A stretch of DNA of 64,000 nt from Spongiibacter tropicus DSM 19543 (GCF_000420325.1 NZ_ATUS01000001.1:1182463-1246462), one strand, 5' to 3'. Positions 31,635-40,695 are shown, numbered from the stretch's first letter. The notes: generated by a model from the letters alone, not told the origin. Made by a program: numbers and translations.

Positions 31635-32921
31635 CTAAAATTGATACTCGATATCGACGTAGGCCCGATCTCTATCGGCGAATTGACCAAAGTCGCCATC
31701 GCCTTGGCCGTAGAGCACATCCACACCCAACTTCACCGTTGTGCGCGCGCTGAACTGGTAATCCAGAAACAGCTTGGCGAGACCGTCGTGCCGGTCGAGG
31801 TCGTGTATCCACTGCAACTCGCTGTGCAGCGTGTCGTTCAGATAGTCCCGACGCAGTTGCAACGTGGCTCGCTGCTGCTGACGCGCGCGGGCGATATCGG
31901 GCGGGTCATCCATAACCTGGCTGTGAAAAAGCTGGGCGCTGATCAGCAGGTCGCGAATGCCGCTGTAATCCACCCCGAGCACGGCGCTGACTTCGTCCGA
32001 CTTCGGCGCGACGGCGGCAGAGCCAGATAACTGCGGCGTGAAGCGCCGGTCGCGATGTAAACCCAGCTCGGCCCGCAGGGTGAACGCGCCAAAGGCATTG
32101 GACAGGGCGCTGCCGAAGGTCTGCATGCGGTAGTACCGTGGCTTAAGGCTAAGACGGCCATCAATCACATGCGGCTCGACTACCGGCGTGTCGTCGTAGT
32201 GATAGAGGTAATTCAGGGTGATGTCCCAGCCACCGGCAAAGGTCGTCAGCCGCAGGCCGCTGTCGGCATCGCGGATCGGGTCGTCGGGCTTCTCGCTCTG
32301 CCGGAGCAGGGCATCGCGGTAGCCGCGCAGCGCAAACAGGGCGTTTTCCTCCGGCAATTGCCGATAGGTCGGATCGGGCACCCAGATTAACTGCGCCGCC
32401 CAATCGCCCAGCGTGCGCTCGATATTCACACTCCACAGCGGAATGCGCCGCTCGTCCTGATCGGGCAAAATAAATTCCCGCCAGGTGGACGGGTTCACCA
32501 GATCCAATACCGTCAGCCCAAAGGCCGTGCCCCAGACAATCGACTGCTTGCCCAGACGATAGAAGGTATCGCCAAGGTAGCCATCGACGTACAGCTCATA
32601 GACCTCGGCCTCGCTGCGCGTGCCCATAAAATAGCGGCGCGACAGAGCGCTGCGGTACTGGCGTTCCTCGGGCGTGTCCGGCTCCAGCCGGTCGCGGTCT
32701 TCGTTGCGCAGACGGCCGTGGAAAAACAGCCGCGCACTCTCGCCAAGGTACTGGGTATGCTGGTAGTCGAAACGCTGCTCCAGCAGCGGTGCCTCGCTGT
32801 GGTCGAGGTCTTGAATGACGCGCAGGCGATAACTGCCCCGCCCTTCGGCCTCGGCCAGCGGCGCGGCAAAGCTCGCGGCACACAGCCACAGCAGAGCGCG
32901 GGCCCCGTGCCGCCCATTCAT
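31635..32921 (-). CDS. DUF1302-like outer-membrane protein
   Basis: 428 residues. A signal peptide ends near PLAEAEG; the rest is rich in alternating hydrophobic/aromatic strands and ends in an aromatic residue (DRAYVDIEYQF), the pattern of an outer-membrane beta-barrel. The segment YRLGKQSIVWGTAFGLTVLDLVNP is typical of DUF1302 proteins. It is the last gene of an RND exporter operon and overlaps the LolA-like gene by 4 bp, so it may form the outer-membrane part of that system (inference). Confidence 0.78.
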   Translation of the reverse strand: MNGRHGARALLWLCAASFAAPLAEAEGRGSYRLRVIQDLDHSEAPLLEQRFDYQHTQYLGESARLFFHGRLRNEDRDRLEPDTPEERQYRSALSRRYFMGTRSEAEVYELYVDGYLGDTFYRLGKQSIVWGTAFGLTVLDLVNPSTWREFILPDQDERRIPLWSVNIERTLGDWAAQLIWVPDPTYRQLPEENALFALRGYRDALLRQSEKPDDPIRDADSGLRLTTFAGGWDITLNYLYHYDDTPVVEPHVIDGRLSLKPRYYRMQTFGSALSNAFGAFTLRAELGLHRDRRFTPQLSGSAAVAPKSDEVSAVLGVDYSGIRDLLISAQLFHSQVMDDPPDIARARQQQRATLQLRRDYLNDTLHSELQWIHDLDRHDGLAKLFLDYQFSARTTVKLGVDVLYGQGDGDFGQFADRDRAYVDIEYQF

Positions 32922-33718
32922 CTCAGCCCCCGCTCGAGGGTCTGGCGGGTAAACACGCGGTCGGCAATCGCCGTCTGGTAGTCGATATCGCTGAACTGCA
33001 GGCGGGTGCGATGGCCGGTTTTGTGATTGACCACCAGCACCTCGGTGGCGGTCCAGATGCCGTCGATCTGCTCAATCTGTTGATTGCGAATCGTCTTCAG
33101 CGGGTTGCCGGCAATATCCCAGGTGTCGATGCGGCGCGGCATGGCAATCGCCGTATCGATGCCGTACACCACTTTTGAGTAGCCGATCTCACGAAGAATC
33201 GTATCGTTGACCGGCGTGGCTTCAACTTCGGTGAGCCTGCGCCCCTCGTGCTCTACCTCGCCCAGCCAGCGGTAGTGGTAATCCGCCAGCTCAATTTTGT
33301 TTTCTTTTTTCACTTCCTCGTAGCTGAGGTCGGTGCCGAGGAAGTAGTCGCCGCGATCCGAGGCCGACACCCGCCGGACTTTGCGCAGGGCGGGCAGAAA
33401 CAACCACTGATCGTCATCGACCGTCGCATCGGCGTAATCCCAGGTGAGAAAGCCGGTGCCGCGCACATTGCCGGGCTCGGTGTAGAAGATCACCGTCTTC
33501 TTGTCGTCGCCGAAATAGCGACGGTAGCCGATAGTCTTTTCGACGCGGGCAATGCCGCGCCGGTCGGTCAATTCCAGCGTCATCGTACGACTGAGCTGTT
33601 GGCCGTCATCGCGGGCATTGACCGCCGCCATCACCTCGCGGGCGCGATTGTCGGCCAGGGCCGACAGGGAGATGGACAGGCAACACACACTGAAAAACAC
33701 GCGGGGGAAAATACGCAT
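32918..33718 (-). CDS. Outer-membrane lipoprotein-sorting (LolA-like) protein
   Basis: 266 residues. A signal peptide (MRIFPRVFFSVCCLSISLSALA) precedes a LolA-like fold of the type often paired with MMPL exporters: MTLELTDRRGIARVEKT, FYTEPGNVRGTGFLTWDY, LFLPALRKVRRVSASDRGDYFLGTDLSYEEV. Such proteins are thought to bind lipid-like cargo in the periplasm. I start at the ATG at 33718; the GTG one codon earlier (33721) is equally spaced from GGAG and overlaps the RND stop. Confidence 0.82.
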   Translation of the reverse strand: MRIFPRVFFSVCCLSISLSALADNRAREVMAAVNARDDGQQLSRTMTLELTDRRGIARVEKTIGYRRYFGDDKKTVIFYTEPGNVRGTGFLTWDYADATVDDDQWLFLPALRKVRRVSASDRGDYFLGTDLSYEEVKKENKIELADYHYRWLGEVEHEGRRLTEVEATPVNDTILREIGYSKVVYGIDTAIAMPRRIDTWDIAGNPLKTIRNQQIEQIDGIWTATEVLVVNHKTGHRTRLQFSDIDYQTAIADRVFTRQTLERGLR

Positions 33719-36051
33719 CACAAGGCACTCCTGTTCAGAAAACGGGGTTTGAATAACAAGGCCAGTGCCGGCAACAGGATCATGGCGGCAAGAAAGGCCG
33801 AGGCGACAGCGACGCCGACCAGCGCACCGAATTTCACCAGTGGCGGCACGGTCGAAGTGGTCAACACCGCAAAACCCAGCGCAATGGCGAGGAAGTTGAA
33901 AAACTGGGCGCGCCCCGTGGAGGCATAGACGCCACTCAGCGCGTCTCGCCAGTCACCCTGTTGTGACGACAGACGCTCGCGCAGGCTGTGCAGGGTATGA
34001 ATGGAAAAGTCCACGCCCAGACCAATGGCAATGGAGGCAAACATGGAGGTGCTCACGCCCAACCAGATGCCAAACACCCCCATCACCGCGTAGACAAACA
34101 GCACTGCCACCGCGACCGGCAATACGGCAAAAACCCCGGCGACCACCGAGCGGAACAGCAGTGAGGCCATCAGCCACACGGCGCCCAGACAAAACACAAT
34201 GCTGAGCAGGTTGGCGCGTACAATGCCGCGAATCCAGTGATAATCGACGTTCAAATCGCCGGTCAGGGTGGCCGTCGCCCCGGCATCGGGATAGTGCTGC
34301 TGCAGCCAGTGCTCGGCCGCTTCCACCAAGCGAACATTGTCCTGATAGCGGTTGGCCGACACATTGGCGCGAATCAACGCCAGCCGCCGCTCACCGTCGA
34401 TTTCCTCCTCGAAGTCCGCCGGGTCACCGGAGGCGGAGTACAGCAGAAACAGCTGGGCGATCAGCGTCTTGTCATCGGGGATGCGGAAATAGGCCGGATC
34501 ATCCTCGTTGACGGCCTGATACATGCGCTTGATGTAATCGACGATGGAGGTGGTGCCGCCGACGCCGGGCAGGCTTTCCAGATAGCGCTGGGTTTGCTCC
34601 ATGCGCAGCAGTACATCAGGGGAATAAATCCCCTCGGGCTGGTCAGCTTCGATCACCACATCCAGGTAGTAGGTGCCGTCCATCAAGCGATTGATTTCCC
34701 GGTCGGCTATAAAGATAGGCTCGGAGGACTGAAAGCTGGCAATACGTTCTTCATTCGCCTCCACCCAAACCGAGCCGACACCGCCGAGCAGCGCCGCGAG
34801 CAAAATGACCGTCGCCGCTCTTCCGGGGCGCGCCAGCACGACGCGGCCCAGCCGGTCCATTGCCCGCGCCGAGGCATTGCTCTGTGCCAGCGGCTGCTGG
34901 CCGACCGCAAAACTGCGACTGGCTTTGGGCCGCAATAGCGACAGCAGGCTGGGCAAGGTGGTCATGGAAAACAGCCAGGCCAGTGCCACGGCCAGCGCGC
35001 CGAATACCCCAAAGTAGAAAATCGGCGGCATAGTGGTGGTCAGCGCCAGCGCCGCAAACCCTGCGATGGTGGTCAGCGAAGTCAGCGTGATGGGACGCCA
35101 CATGGCCGCCATACTGCGCGCCACAATCGTGCGGCCATCGGCATCGGGATCGCGGCGGATTTCCTCATAGTACTGGCTGAAAATATGCACAGAGTCAGCC
35201 ACCGCAATGCCGATCATGCACACCATCAGGCCGTTGGTAATCACGTAGAAACTCACCCCGGCAGCGGCCATACTGCCGACGGTGGTGGCGACGGTCATCA
35301 ACACAATCAGATTCGGCAAAATGGCGCTGCGCAGGCTGCGAAAGGCCAGCAACAACACCAGCGTAATGACCACCGCCGCCAGTGGGTTCAGGCGCTGGGC
35401 GTCGCGGTCCACATAGCTGGACAGATAGGCCGCCACTGCGCCCTCGCCGGTCACATGGAGACGGTCGCCGGGCGACAGCGGGGCTTCATCCAAGGCGCTG
35501 ACAATGGCGTCGTAGGTCTCGGTAGCCTGATCGGGATTAATCAGCTCGGCCACTACCAGCGTGGCCTGACCGTTGCGCGCCACCAACGCGCCCTGAAACA
35601 GGGGGAAGCTGTCCACCCCCGCCCGAATGCGGGCGAGTTGCTCGGCGCTTTCCGGCAGCGGGTCGAAGAAATCCTCCAGCTCCATTCCCTCGTCTGTGCC
35701 GGTGATAAAGGATTCGGTGGCCAGCGATGTCACCCGGTCGGGATCGATATTCGGCGTGTGTTGCAGGCGCTCGGTCAGCCAGGCCAGCAGCTTCATCGAA
35801 CCGGGGTTGTAGATGCCCGCGTCTCCCTTGTTCACCACCGCCACCACGATGGGATCGGACAGACCAAAAATTTCTTCTACGCGATCTCGGTTGAGCAGCG
35901 CCGCGTCCTGCGGATCGATAAAGGCATCGGAACTGGTGTCCTTGTTCAGGCCGGGCGCCTGCGCCGCCAGCCCCAGAAACAGCGCGATTGACAGCCCCAG
36001 CAGCGCCCAGCGCCACTGGAGAAGCTGTTTGAATACCCCTTCTGCATTCAT
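33718..36051 (-). CDS. RND/MMPL-family exporter
   Basis: 777 residues, two related halves each with one membrane helix, a large periplasmic domain and five clustered helices. Conserved RND elements are visible: IGIAVADSVHIFSQYYEE in the first half and GLGVDFSIHTLHSLRE in the second, the acidic TM4/TM10 equivalents of hopanoid/lipid MMPL exporters. The ATG at 36051 has AAGGAG seven bases upstream and opens the first helix. It is probably a lipid, sterol or hydrophobic compound exporter with the LolA-like and DUF1302 partners encoded downstream. A GTGTATATACAC palindrome lies 50 bp before the gene. Confidence 0.9.
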   Translation of the reverse strand: MNAEGVFKQLLQWRWALLGLSIALFLGLAAQAPGLNKDTSSDAFIDPQDAALLNRDRVEEIFGLSDPIVVAVVNKGDAGIYNPGSMKLLAWLTERLQHTPNIDPDRVTSLATESFITGTDEGMELEDFFDPLPESAEQLARIRAGVDSFPLFQGALVARNGQATLVVAELINPDQATETYDAIVSALDEAPLSPGDRLHVTGEGAVAAYLSSYVDRDAQRLNPLAAVVITLVLLLAFRSLRSAILPNLIVLMTVATTVGSMAAAGVSFYVITNGLMVCMIGIAVADSVHIFSQYYEEIRRDPDADGRTIVARSMAAMWRPITLTSLTTIAGFAALALTTTMPPIFYFGVFGALAVALAWLFSMTTLPSLLSLLRPKASRSFAVGQQPLAQSNASARAMDRLGRVVLARPGRAATVILLAALLGGVGSVWVEANEERIASFQSSEPIFIADREINRLMDGTYYLDVVIEADQPEGIYSPDVLLRMEQTQRYLESLPGVGGTTSIVDYIKRMYQAVNEDDPAYFRIPDDKTLIAQLFLLYSASGDPADFEEEIDGERRLALIRANVSANRYQDNVRLVEAAEHWLQQHYPDAGATATLTGDLNVDYHWIRGIVRANLLSIVFCLGAVWLMASLLFRSVVAGVFAVLPVAVAVLFVYAVMGVFGIWLGVSTSMFASIAIGLGVDFSIHTLHSLRERLSSQQGDWRDALSGVYASTGRAQFFNFLAIALGFAVLTTSTVPPLVKFGALVGVAVASAFLAAMILLPALALLFKPRFLNRSAL

Positions 36052-36100
36052 GGTGTTCTCCTTCTCATTTAGCGCCGCCCAAAGTCGGCGCCGCCATGTA

Positions 36101-36112
36101 GTGTATATACAC
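36101..36112. promoter_or_regulatory. MarR-type operator, GTGTATATACAC
   Basis: Perfect 12-bp palindrome upstream of the RND exporter operon, identical to the one before the MarR gene (36589-36600). Confidence 0.7.
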
Positions 36113-36130
36113 GTTACGGGCCAAATTTTT

Positions 36131-36571
36131 TTAGCCGTCGTCACCAAAAGCGATATCGAGCAACCAGTCTTTATTCTCTTCCCAGCGTTGCTTGCCCACC
36201 CGGCGCTCGAAGCGTTCTTGCACGGCTGCCCAGGCGGGCAGCGCGCGCGCCAACAAGGCCTCGCCATCAGCCGTCAGCGACATTCTCTGCTCCCGGCGAT
36301 AGCCCTCCGGCCCCAGGCGCAACCAGCCATTCTTTTGCATCAGTTCCAGCGTGCGCACCAGTGAGGTCCGCTCCATGGCGAGCCCTTTGGCGAGCTTGGA
36401 CGTCGAGCTGGGATTCAGTCCGGCAATGGCGGCGAGCACGGTGAATTGAGTGACTTTCAGGCCGAAAGGCTTGAGGGCGTCGTCATAGTCGCGGGTAATA
36501 CGGCGGGCCGCCGCGCGAGCACGGTAGGCGGCGCAATGGCCGTAGACTTTTTGCAGGTCGTCGTTATTCAT
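36131..36571 (-). CDS. MarR-family transcriptional regulator
   Basis: 146 residues. It has the MarR winged helix-turn-helix order: helices, then LKVTQFTVLAAIAGLNPSST, recognition helix SKLAKGLAMERTSLVRTLELM, then wing RREQRMSLTADGEALLARA. The ATG at 36571 is preferred to 36616 because the longer frame runs through the operator. Identical GTGTATATACAC palindromes lie before this gene and before the RND operon that follows it, so it very likely represses both. MarR proteins typically respond to aromatic or lipid-like ligands. Confidence 0.9.
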   Translation of the reverse strand: MNNDDLQKVYGHCAAYRARAAARRITRDYDDALKPFGLKVTQFTVLAAIAGLNPSSTSKLAKGLAMERTSLVRTLELMQKNGWLRLGPEGYRREQRMSLTADGEALLARALPAWAAVQERFERRVGKQRWEENKDWLLDIAFGDDG

Positions 36572-36588
36572 GGCTGAGAGACTAAACC

Positions 36589-36600
36589 GTGTATATACAC
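36589..36600. promoter_or_regulatory. MarR-type operator, GTGTATATACAC
   Basis: Perfect 12-bp palindrome 17 bp before the MarR start codon; second copy of the element at 36101-36112. Confidence 0.7.
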
Positions 36601-36646
36601 ATGTAAAGCCTCTCACAGCATTTTTTTAAGCCTGCGTCGACATACG

Positions 36647-37087
36647 CTAGGGCTTGAAGACGTCCATGCTGCCGACCGTGGCGCGATTGTCTTTGTGGCG
36701 AGAGCACAGCAGCCAGACGCCGTCGCGCCGCACCCAGCGGTCGGAGTAATTGCCCAATGTGCGGAAGCTCAGTTCGCTGGCGGGGTCTTTGCTCAGATGC
36801 AGATCGGCGACGTAGGTCTCACTGTAAGCGCTGTCGCCACGCACCTCGATGAGGAAGTTACCCAGTAAATGCTGGCTGGGACCACAGGCTTCGAGATAGG
36901 GGCGAATCGACGCAACGACTTCGTCTCTGCCGACCACCGGCCCGAGACCAAAATCGGCCACGGCATCGTCGCTGAGAATCGCCGCCATGGCGGCCCAGTC
37001 GCGCGCATCCATCGCCCGCGCAAAGCGGATCAATTGCTGTTGAATGTCGCGTTCGGCGAGCAGCGTTTCCAACGTAGTGTGTGCCAA
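36647..37087 (-). CDS. SnoaL-like/NTF2-fold protein
   Basis: 146 residues of the SnoaL_4-type alpha+beta barrel: IQQQLIRFARAMDARDWAAM, ILSDDAVADFG, HLLGNFLIEV, and YSDRWVRRDGVWLL. Family members are isomerases, dehydratases or accessory proteins in steroid and polyketide pathways. It follows the DUF1214-like gene by 69 bp, so it may be the last gene of the sulfotransferase-SDR cluster. Confidence 0.82.
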   Translation of the reverse strand: MAHTTLETLLAERDIQQQLIRFARAMDARDWAAMAAILSDDAVADFGLGPVVGRDEVVASIRPYLEACGPSQHLLGNFLIEVRGDSAYSETYVADLHLSKDPASELSFRTLGNYSDRWVRRDGVWLLCSRHKDNRATVGSMDVFKP

Positions 37088-37156
37088 GAAGAAGAACTCC
37101 CTTATCCATCATTGCCCTCGCTGCGGCGGCTGACGCAGCGATATTGAGGGCAGAGA

Positions 37157-38548
37157 TTAAAACACCCGGAAGCGTCTTTGCACATGCTGCTGACGGATGG
37201 CAATCTGCTGACGGCGCTGCTCAGGGCTGATCTGCGGCGTGCCCTCGGGAAACATTGCCACAATCTCGCTGAAGGCGATCTTGGTCGCCTGAATCGTCGG
37301 CCACTGCGCTTTAGGCGGCAAGGTGGAGTAGGCCCAGCGATTCGACAGGTAACCCTGCGGCAGCCCTGTGGTATCAATCCAGTTGGGCACGCCGGGGTCA
37401 CGATGCGCCACCACCCAGCGCTGCACGCCGTCGCCATCGTCATGCATCTGAAAGCCATTCAGGCTGCTCTGATGATTGGCATAGTCCGGCGACTCGCCCC
37501 AGAGATTGCCGAGATGCAGGCCGCTGTACACCGGTTCACCGTGGTAACGCGCTTCGATGTACAGCGCCTCATCCTCGGCCAGATCGAACATGCCGCCCGC
37601 ATAGATATTGGTGCTCATTCCGCCGCCGGTATCTCCCGACGCCGCATTGGGCTGGTTGTAGGCATTCACCGGCATGTAATAGCGCCCGCCGTCGTCATGG
37701 CGCTGATGACAGTTGAGCACGCGGTCGTAAAACGACTGCCAGAAGCGCATCTGACCACTGACAATTTCACCCATGCGACGCAGCTTTACGGCAGCGTGCT
37801 CGCTATCCAGCGGCGCAGGCGGCAGCCCCTCGTCGTCCAGTGCGGTAATCGTCAGCGGCACGGGGACTTCTCGCGCCCAGTCGTAGAACAGCTGACGACC
37901 GCTGATGTAGGTGGCGTAGCGGTCACCGCTCTCCGGAGCACGCGACGACGGCGGCTTGCGGGTGGCGAAAAAGTTGCCGGTATAGCCCTCCGGGCGCTCG
38001 GGTGCGAGCAGGATTTCCAGCGTATTGTCATCGCCAATTTGCAACTGACTGATATCCAGCGCGCCAAAGCCGGTGCGGCCGCCGGGCATCAACTCGCGCA
38101 GATCGCCGGTATCACCGGCAATCGGGCCGCCCGTCACTTCAAAAATCAAGTACTGCGGTGCCAGCGGCCCCTGCTCTGCCCTCGCCTGTCCCTGCCAGTG
38201 GCGGCAGTCGGGCAGCGTCGCGGTGACTTTGTAGCGCTTGCGGCCATCGATGGGCGCGTAGAAATAAATCGCATCCGCGTTGTCGATAGTGGCCTTGTTG
38301 TACACCGACAGGGCGTTGCGAAACGCCGGTCTGTCGGGATCTTCGTGGAAGGCGCGCTCCACCGCATGGTGCATAAAACCTGACAGGTAACGATAGCCCT
38401 CGGCCAGTACCCGGTCGCTGGCCTCCGGCGGCGCGTATTGGGGCTGGTCGATCACATCCCGCGCCTGCTGCAGGCTGGCGATCATGTCGTCCCAAGCCGC
38501 GCGCAGGGTGTCGGCGGCCTGTTCGGGTGGCAACTGCTCGGTACTCAT
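37157..38548 (-). CDS. DUF1214-like protein
   Basis: 463 residues, soluble, no signal peptide. It contains YRYLSGFMHHAVERAFHEDPDRPAF, DNADAIYFYAPIDGRKRYKV near the N-terminal third, and RWVVAHRDPGVPNWIDTTGL late in the protein, features I associate with DUF1214 proteins next to steroid and aromatic catabolic genes. Function unknown. Its start overlaps the SDR stop by 4 bp, so it is coupled to the SDR and sulfotransferase genes. Family placement is moderate. Confidence 0.65.
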   Translation of the reverse strand: MSTEQLPPEQAADTLRAAWDDMIASLQQARDVIDQPQYAPPEASDRVLAEGYRYLSGFMHHAVERAFHEDPDRPAFRNALSVYNKATIDNADAIYFYAPIDGRKRYKVTATLPDCRHWQGQARAEQGPLAPQYLIFEVTGGPIAGDTGDLRELMPGGRTGFGALDISQLQIGDDNTLEILLAPERPEGYTGNFFATRKPPSSRAPESGDRYATYISGRQLFYDWAREVPVPLTITALDDEGLPPAPLDSEHAAVKLRRMGEIVSGQMRFWQSFYDRVLNCHQRHDDGGRYYMPVNAYNQPNAASGDTGGGMSTNIYAGGMFDLAEDEALYIEARYHGEPVYSGLHLGNLWGESPDYANHQSSLNGFQMHDDGDGVQRWVVAHRDPGVPNWIDTTGLPQGYLSNRWAYSTLPPKAQWPTIQATKIAFSEIVAMFPEGTPQISPEQRRQQIAIRQQHVQRRFRVF

Positions 38549-39423
38549 TGCTCGGACTCCTTATCAGTCGTATTGCGGTCGGCATCGATCTCGGCGGGCA
38601 TCAGGGCATCCCCCAGCCGCGTGCTGCCATCCAGGCTGTAAACATCTTGCCCAGTGGCGTGCAGCAGGCGGCGACTGTAGGCGATTTGCCCGACATAACG
38701 CCCCGTACACAGCAGCAGCGCCGCCTCGATCATGACCTCGACCGGCTCCGCCATATCGGGATGACGGCGCGCAATATCGCGGACCTGCTCGGCACCCGGC
38801 GTGAGCACAATGCTCTCCGGTGCCAGACTGTTCACCCACACCCCCTCGCCGGCCACTTCATGGGCCAGGCCCTCGGTATAGCGATTGAGTGCCGCCTTGG
38901 TCGCCCCGTAGGCGGCAATCACATGGGCCGCCACCGCCGAGTCGCGATAGGGCACCAACGGCTGCTCGCTGGTCGCCGAACTGATGTTGAGAATCCAACC
39001 TGCCCCGCGTTCACGCATCCCCGGTAGCGCCTGTTGCGCCAGATCGATAGGGGCATTCAGGTTCAGCTCCATCATCCAGCGACGGTCGTCCGCGCTCACC
39101 TGACTGGGCAGCCCCATTTTGGCGCCCGCCGCATTGTTCACCAGAATGTCCAGCGGACCGACTTGCTGCTGAGCCCGCGTAATCAGGTCGGCGCGAGCGT
39201 CGGCGTCGCTCAAATTGCAGACGACGGCGTGGGCTTCACCGCCTGCGCGCCGAATCCCCTCAACCGCCGATTCAAGCGTGCCCGGCAGGCGGCCATGACT
39301 CCCCATGCGCGACGCGACCAAGATAAGTCGTGCACCTTCGGCGGCAAAGCGCTGCGCCATCGCCAGACCGATGCCGCGACTGGCGCCGGTAATCAGCGCG
39401 GTTTTTCCCTCCAGTCGATTCAT
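38545..39423 (-). CDS. Short-chain dehydrogenase/reductase
   Basis: 292 residues of classical SDR type. Cofactor site TGASRGIG (residues 12-19), NNAAGA, catalytic Ser in NISSATSE and YGATK. The segment VASRMGSHGRLPGTLESAVEGIRRAGG after strand 2, with an Arg near the cofactor, suggests NADP preference (inference). 4-bp overlaps with both the sulfotransferase and the DUF1214-like genes. It probably oxidises or reduces a hydroxyl/keto group on the substrate shared by the cluster. Confidence 0.88.
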   Translation of the reverse strand: MNRLEGKTALITGASRGIGLAMAQRFAAEGARLILVASRMGSHGRLPGTLESAVEGIRRAGGEAHAVVCNLSDADARADLITRAQQQVGPLDILVNNAAGAKMGLPSQVSADDRRWMMELNLNAPIDLAQQALPGMRERGAGWILNISSATSEQPLVPYRDSAVAAHVIAAYGATKAALNRYTEGLAHEVAGEGVWVNSLAPESIVLTPGAEQVRDIARRHPDMAEPVEVMIEAALLLCTGRYVGQIAYSRRLLHATGQDVYSLDGSTRLGDALMPAEIDADRNTTDKESEQ

Positions 39424-40577
39424 GCCTGCTGTCCCTCAAGCGTTGCCTCGCTCACACGCGGCCACTGGTATTGCTCGAACAGGGGCGCGAGTCGCGACTC
39501 GATGTCTTCCACTGCCAAATCGTAGTCGTCGATGCTGTATTCAAAATGAGTCGCGTGCCCGCGCTCTCGATCTTCCTGGTCGACTAACCACTGCTCGTAA
39601 CTGGGTGATACCGACATGCCCAATGCGGCGTAGATGCGGTGGACGGTTTCCCGGGGCTGGCGGGTGATATCACGATAATCCACAAAGATCTGCGGGGTCG
39701 CCTTGTGCTTCGCCAGCGCCTGTCGGGGCCACAGCAGCGAGTCGAAGGAAATTTCAGTCATCGCCTGCAGGGAGGGGCCGTACTGCTCGGGCGTCCAGCC
39801 CTTGCCCTTCCAGGTCAGTTCCAGCAGTTTCAGGGTGCTGGGAATACACTGCGTGGGGTTGCGCACCATGACCGCGATGCGGGCATCGGGGAAGGTTTCA
39901 ATCAGCGCCTCGACCCAACCGCTCATCAGCGGATTTTTGCTGAGGTGGATGCGGTCGCCGCCGTTGAGCAGCAACTGCCGTTTCACACATTCGCGGTAGT
40001 GGTGCAGCCAGCGCCGACGCTTTTTTGCCGGCATTTGATCGACGTGAAACAGGTCGACCTGATCCATCATCGGCACGTCCAATGCCCATTGCTGCGACAA
40101 AAACGCCGCCTGCATAACGAACTGATCCTCTTCCGCATTCCACAGGCTCATGTCATGGATATGGCGGAAGCGGCCGAAAGTGCGGTCGTCCCAAGCCCGC
40201 AGGCGACGAATACAGGGGCCACCCATCGCCCGATCCAGCTTGCCCAGCCAGCGGATCACCCGCTTTTGCAGCAGCGAAGGGAAAAACAGCTCCCAGTAGA
40301 GGAAGTAGCTGAAGTTATCGCCGTCAGCAGCCAGCAGGCGGTGCGCCAACGTGGTTCCGCTGCGGGCATGCCCCACGATAAAGACCGGGCGCTCGACGCG
40401 CTGCCACCACAAACGGGGAAACAGCAGATAATCCAGCAGGAAGCACAGGCTGTTGAACAGCGTCAGCACCGGTACGACAATCAACAGTCGCAGCAGCATC
40501 TTGCGCCGCCCCGGCCAACCGCGCAGCGACCAGACATGGCGCAACACTTTCAGATAAGTTTCGATATCGACGTACAC
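39420..40577 (-). CDS. Sulfotransferase family protein
   Basis: 385 residues. The 5'-PSB loop FIVGHARSGTTLAHRLL (69-83) binds the PAPS sulfonate donor, and a 3'-PB-like AVMVRNPTQCIPSTLKLLE follows. An N-terminal hydrophobic stretch (LLIVVPVLTLFNSLCFLLDYLLF) may anchor the protein in the membrane. Such proteins sulfate hydroxyl groups on carbohydrates, sterols or small lipids. It is the first gene of the minus-strand cluster and diverges from a TetR regulator across an AT-rich palindrome. Confidence 0.85.
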   Translation of the reverse strand: MYVDIETYLKVLRHVWSLRGWPGRRKMLLRLLIVVPVLTLFNSLCFLLDYLLFPRLWWQRVERPVFIVGHARSGTTLAHRLLAADGDNFSYFLYWELFFPSLLQKRVIRWLGKLDRAMGGPCIRRLRAWDDRTFGRFRHIHDMSLWNAEEDQFVMQAAFLSQQWALDVPMMDQVDLFHVDQMPAKKRRRWLHHYRECVKRQLLLNGGDRIHLSKNPLMSGWVEALIETFPDARIAVMVRNPTQCIPSTLKLLELTWKGKGWTPEQYGPSLQAMTEISFDSLLWPRQALAKHKATPQIFVDYRDITRQPRETVHRIYAALGMSVSPSYEQWLVDQEDRERGHATHFEYSIDDYDLAVEDIESRLAPLFEQYQWPRVSEATLEGQQA

Positions 40578-40676
40578 AAAGCACTCCCGTCACAGTAGGA
40601 TGCTCTGTAGCCTAGGCACAGGAATGCAGCGCGACAACTGGCATTACCGCCATCCGCATAAGTAGCTAAGCCATTG

Positions 40677-40695
40677 ATAAAAAATAGTTTTTTAT
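40677..40695. promoter_or_regulatory. AT-rich palindrome ATAAAAAA-TAG-TTTTTTAT
   Basis: Perfect 8-bp arms with a 3-bp centre in the region between the divergent sulfotransferase and TetR genes. Candidate TetR operator or part of a promoter. Confidence 0.5.

Noticed and set aside
36101-36112. Reading GTGTATATACAC as a -10 promoter box only
   Set aside because: The exact duplication before the MarR gene argues for a regulator site, although promoter overlap is possible.
37178-38383. 401-residue open frame on the plus strand opposite the DUF1214-like gene
   Set aside because: It is antisense to a gene with clear protein-like sequence and neighbours; GC-rich DNA gives long shadow frames. Its translation has no recognisable domain and is rich in Ala/Arg/His.
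39639-40598. 319-residue plus-strand frame opposite the sulfotransferase
   Set aside because: Shadow frame; the minus strand carries the PAPS-binding motif and coupled neighbours.
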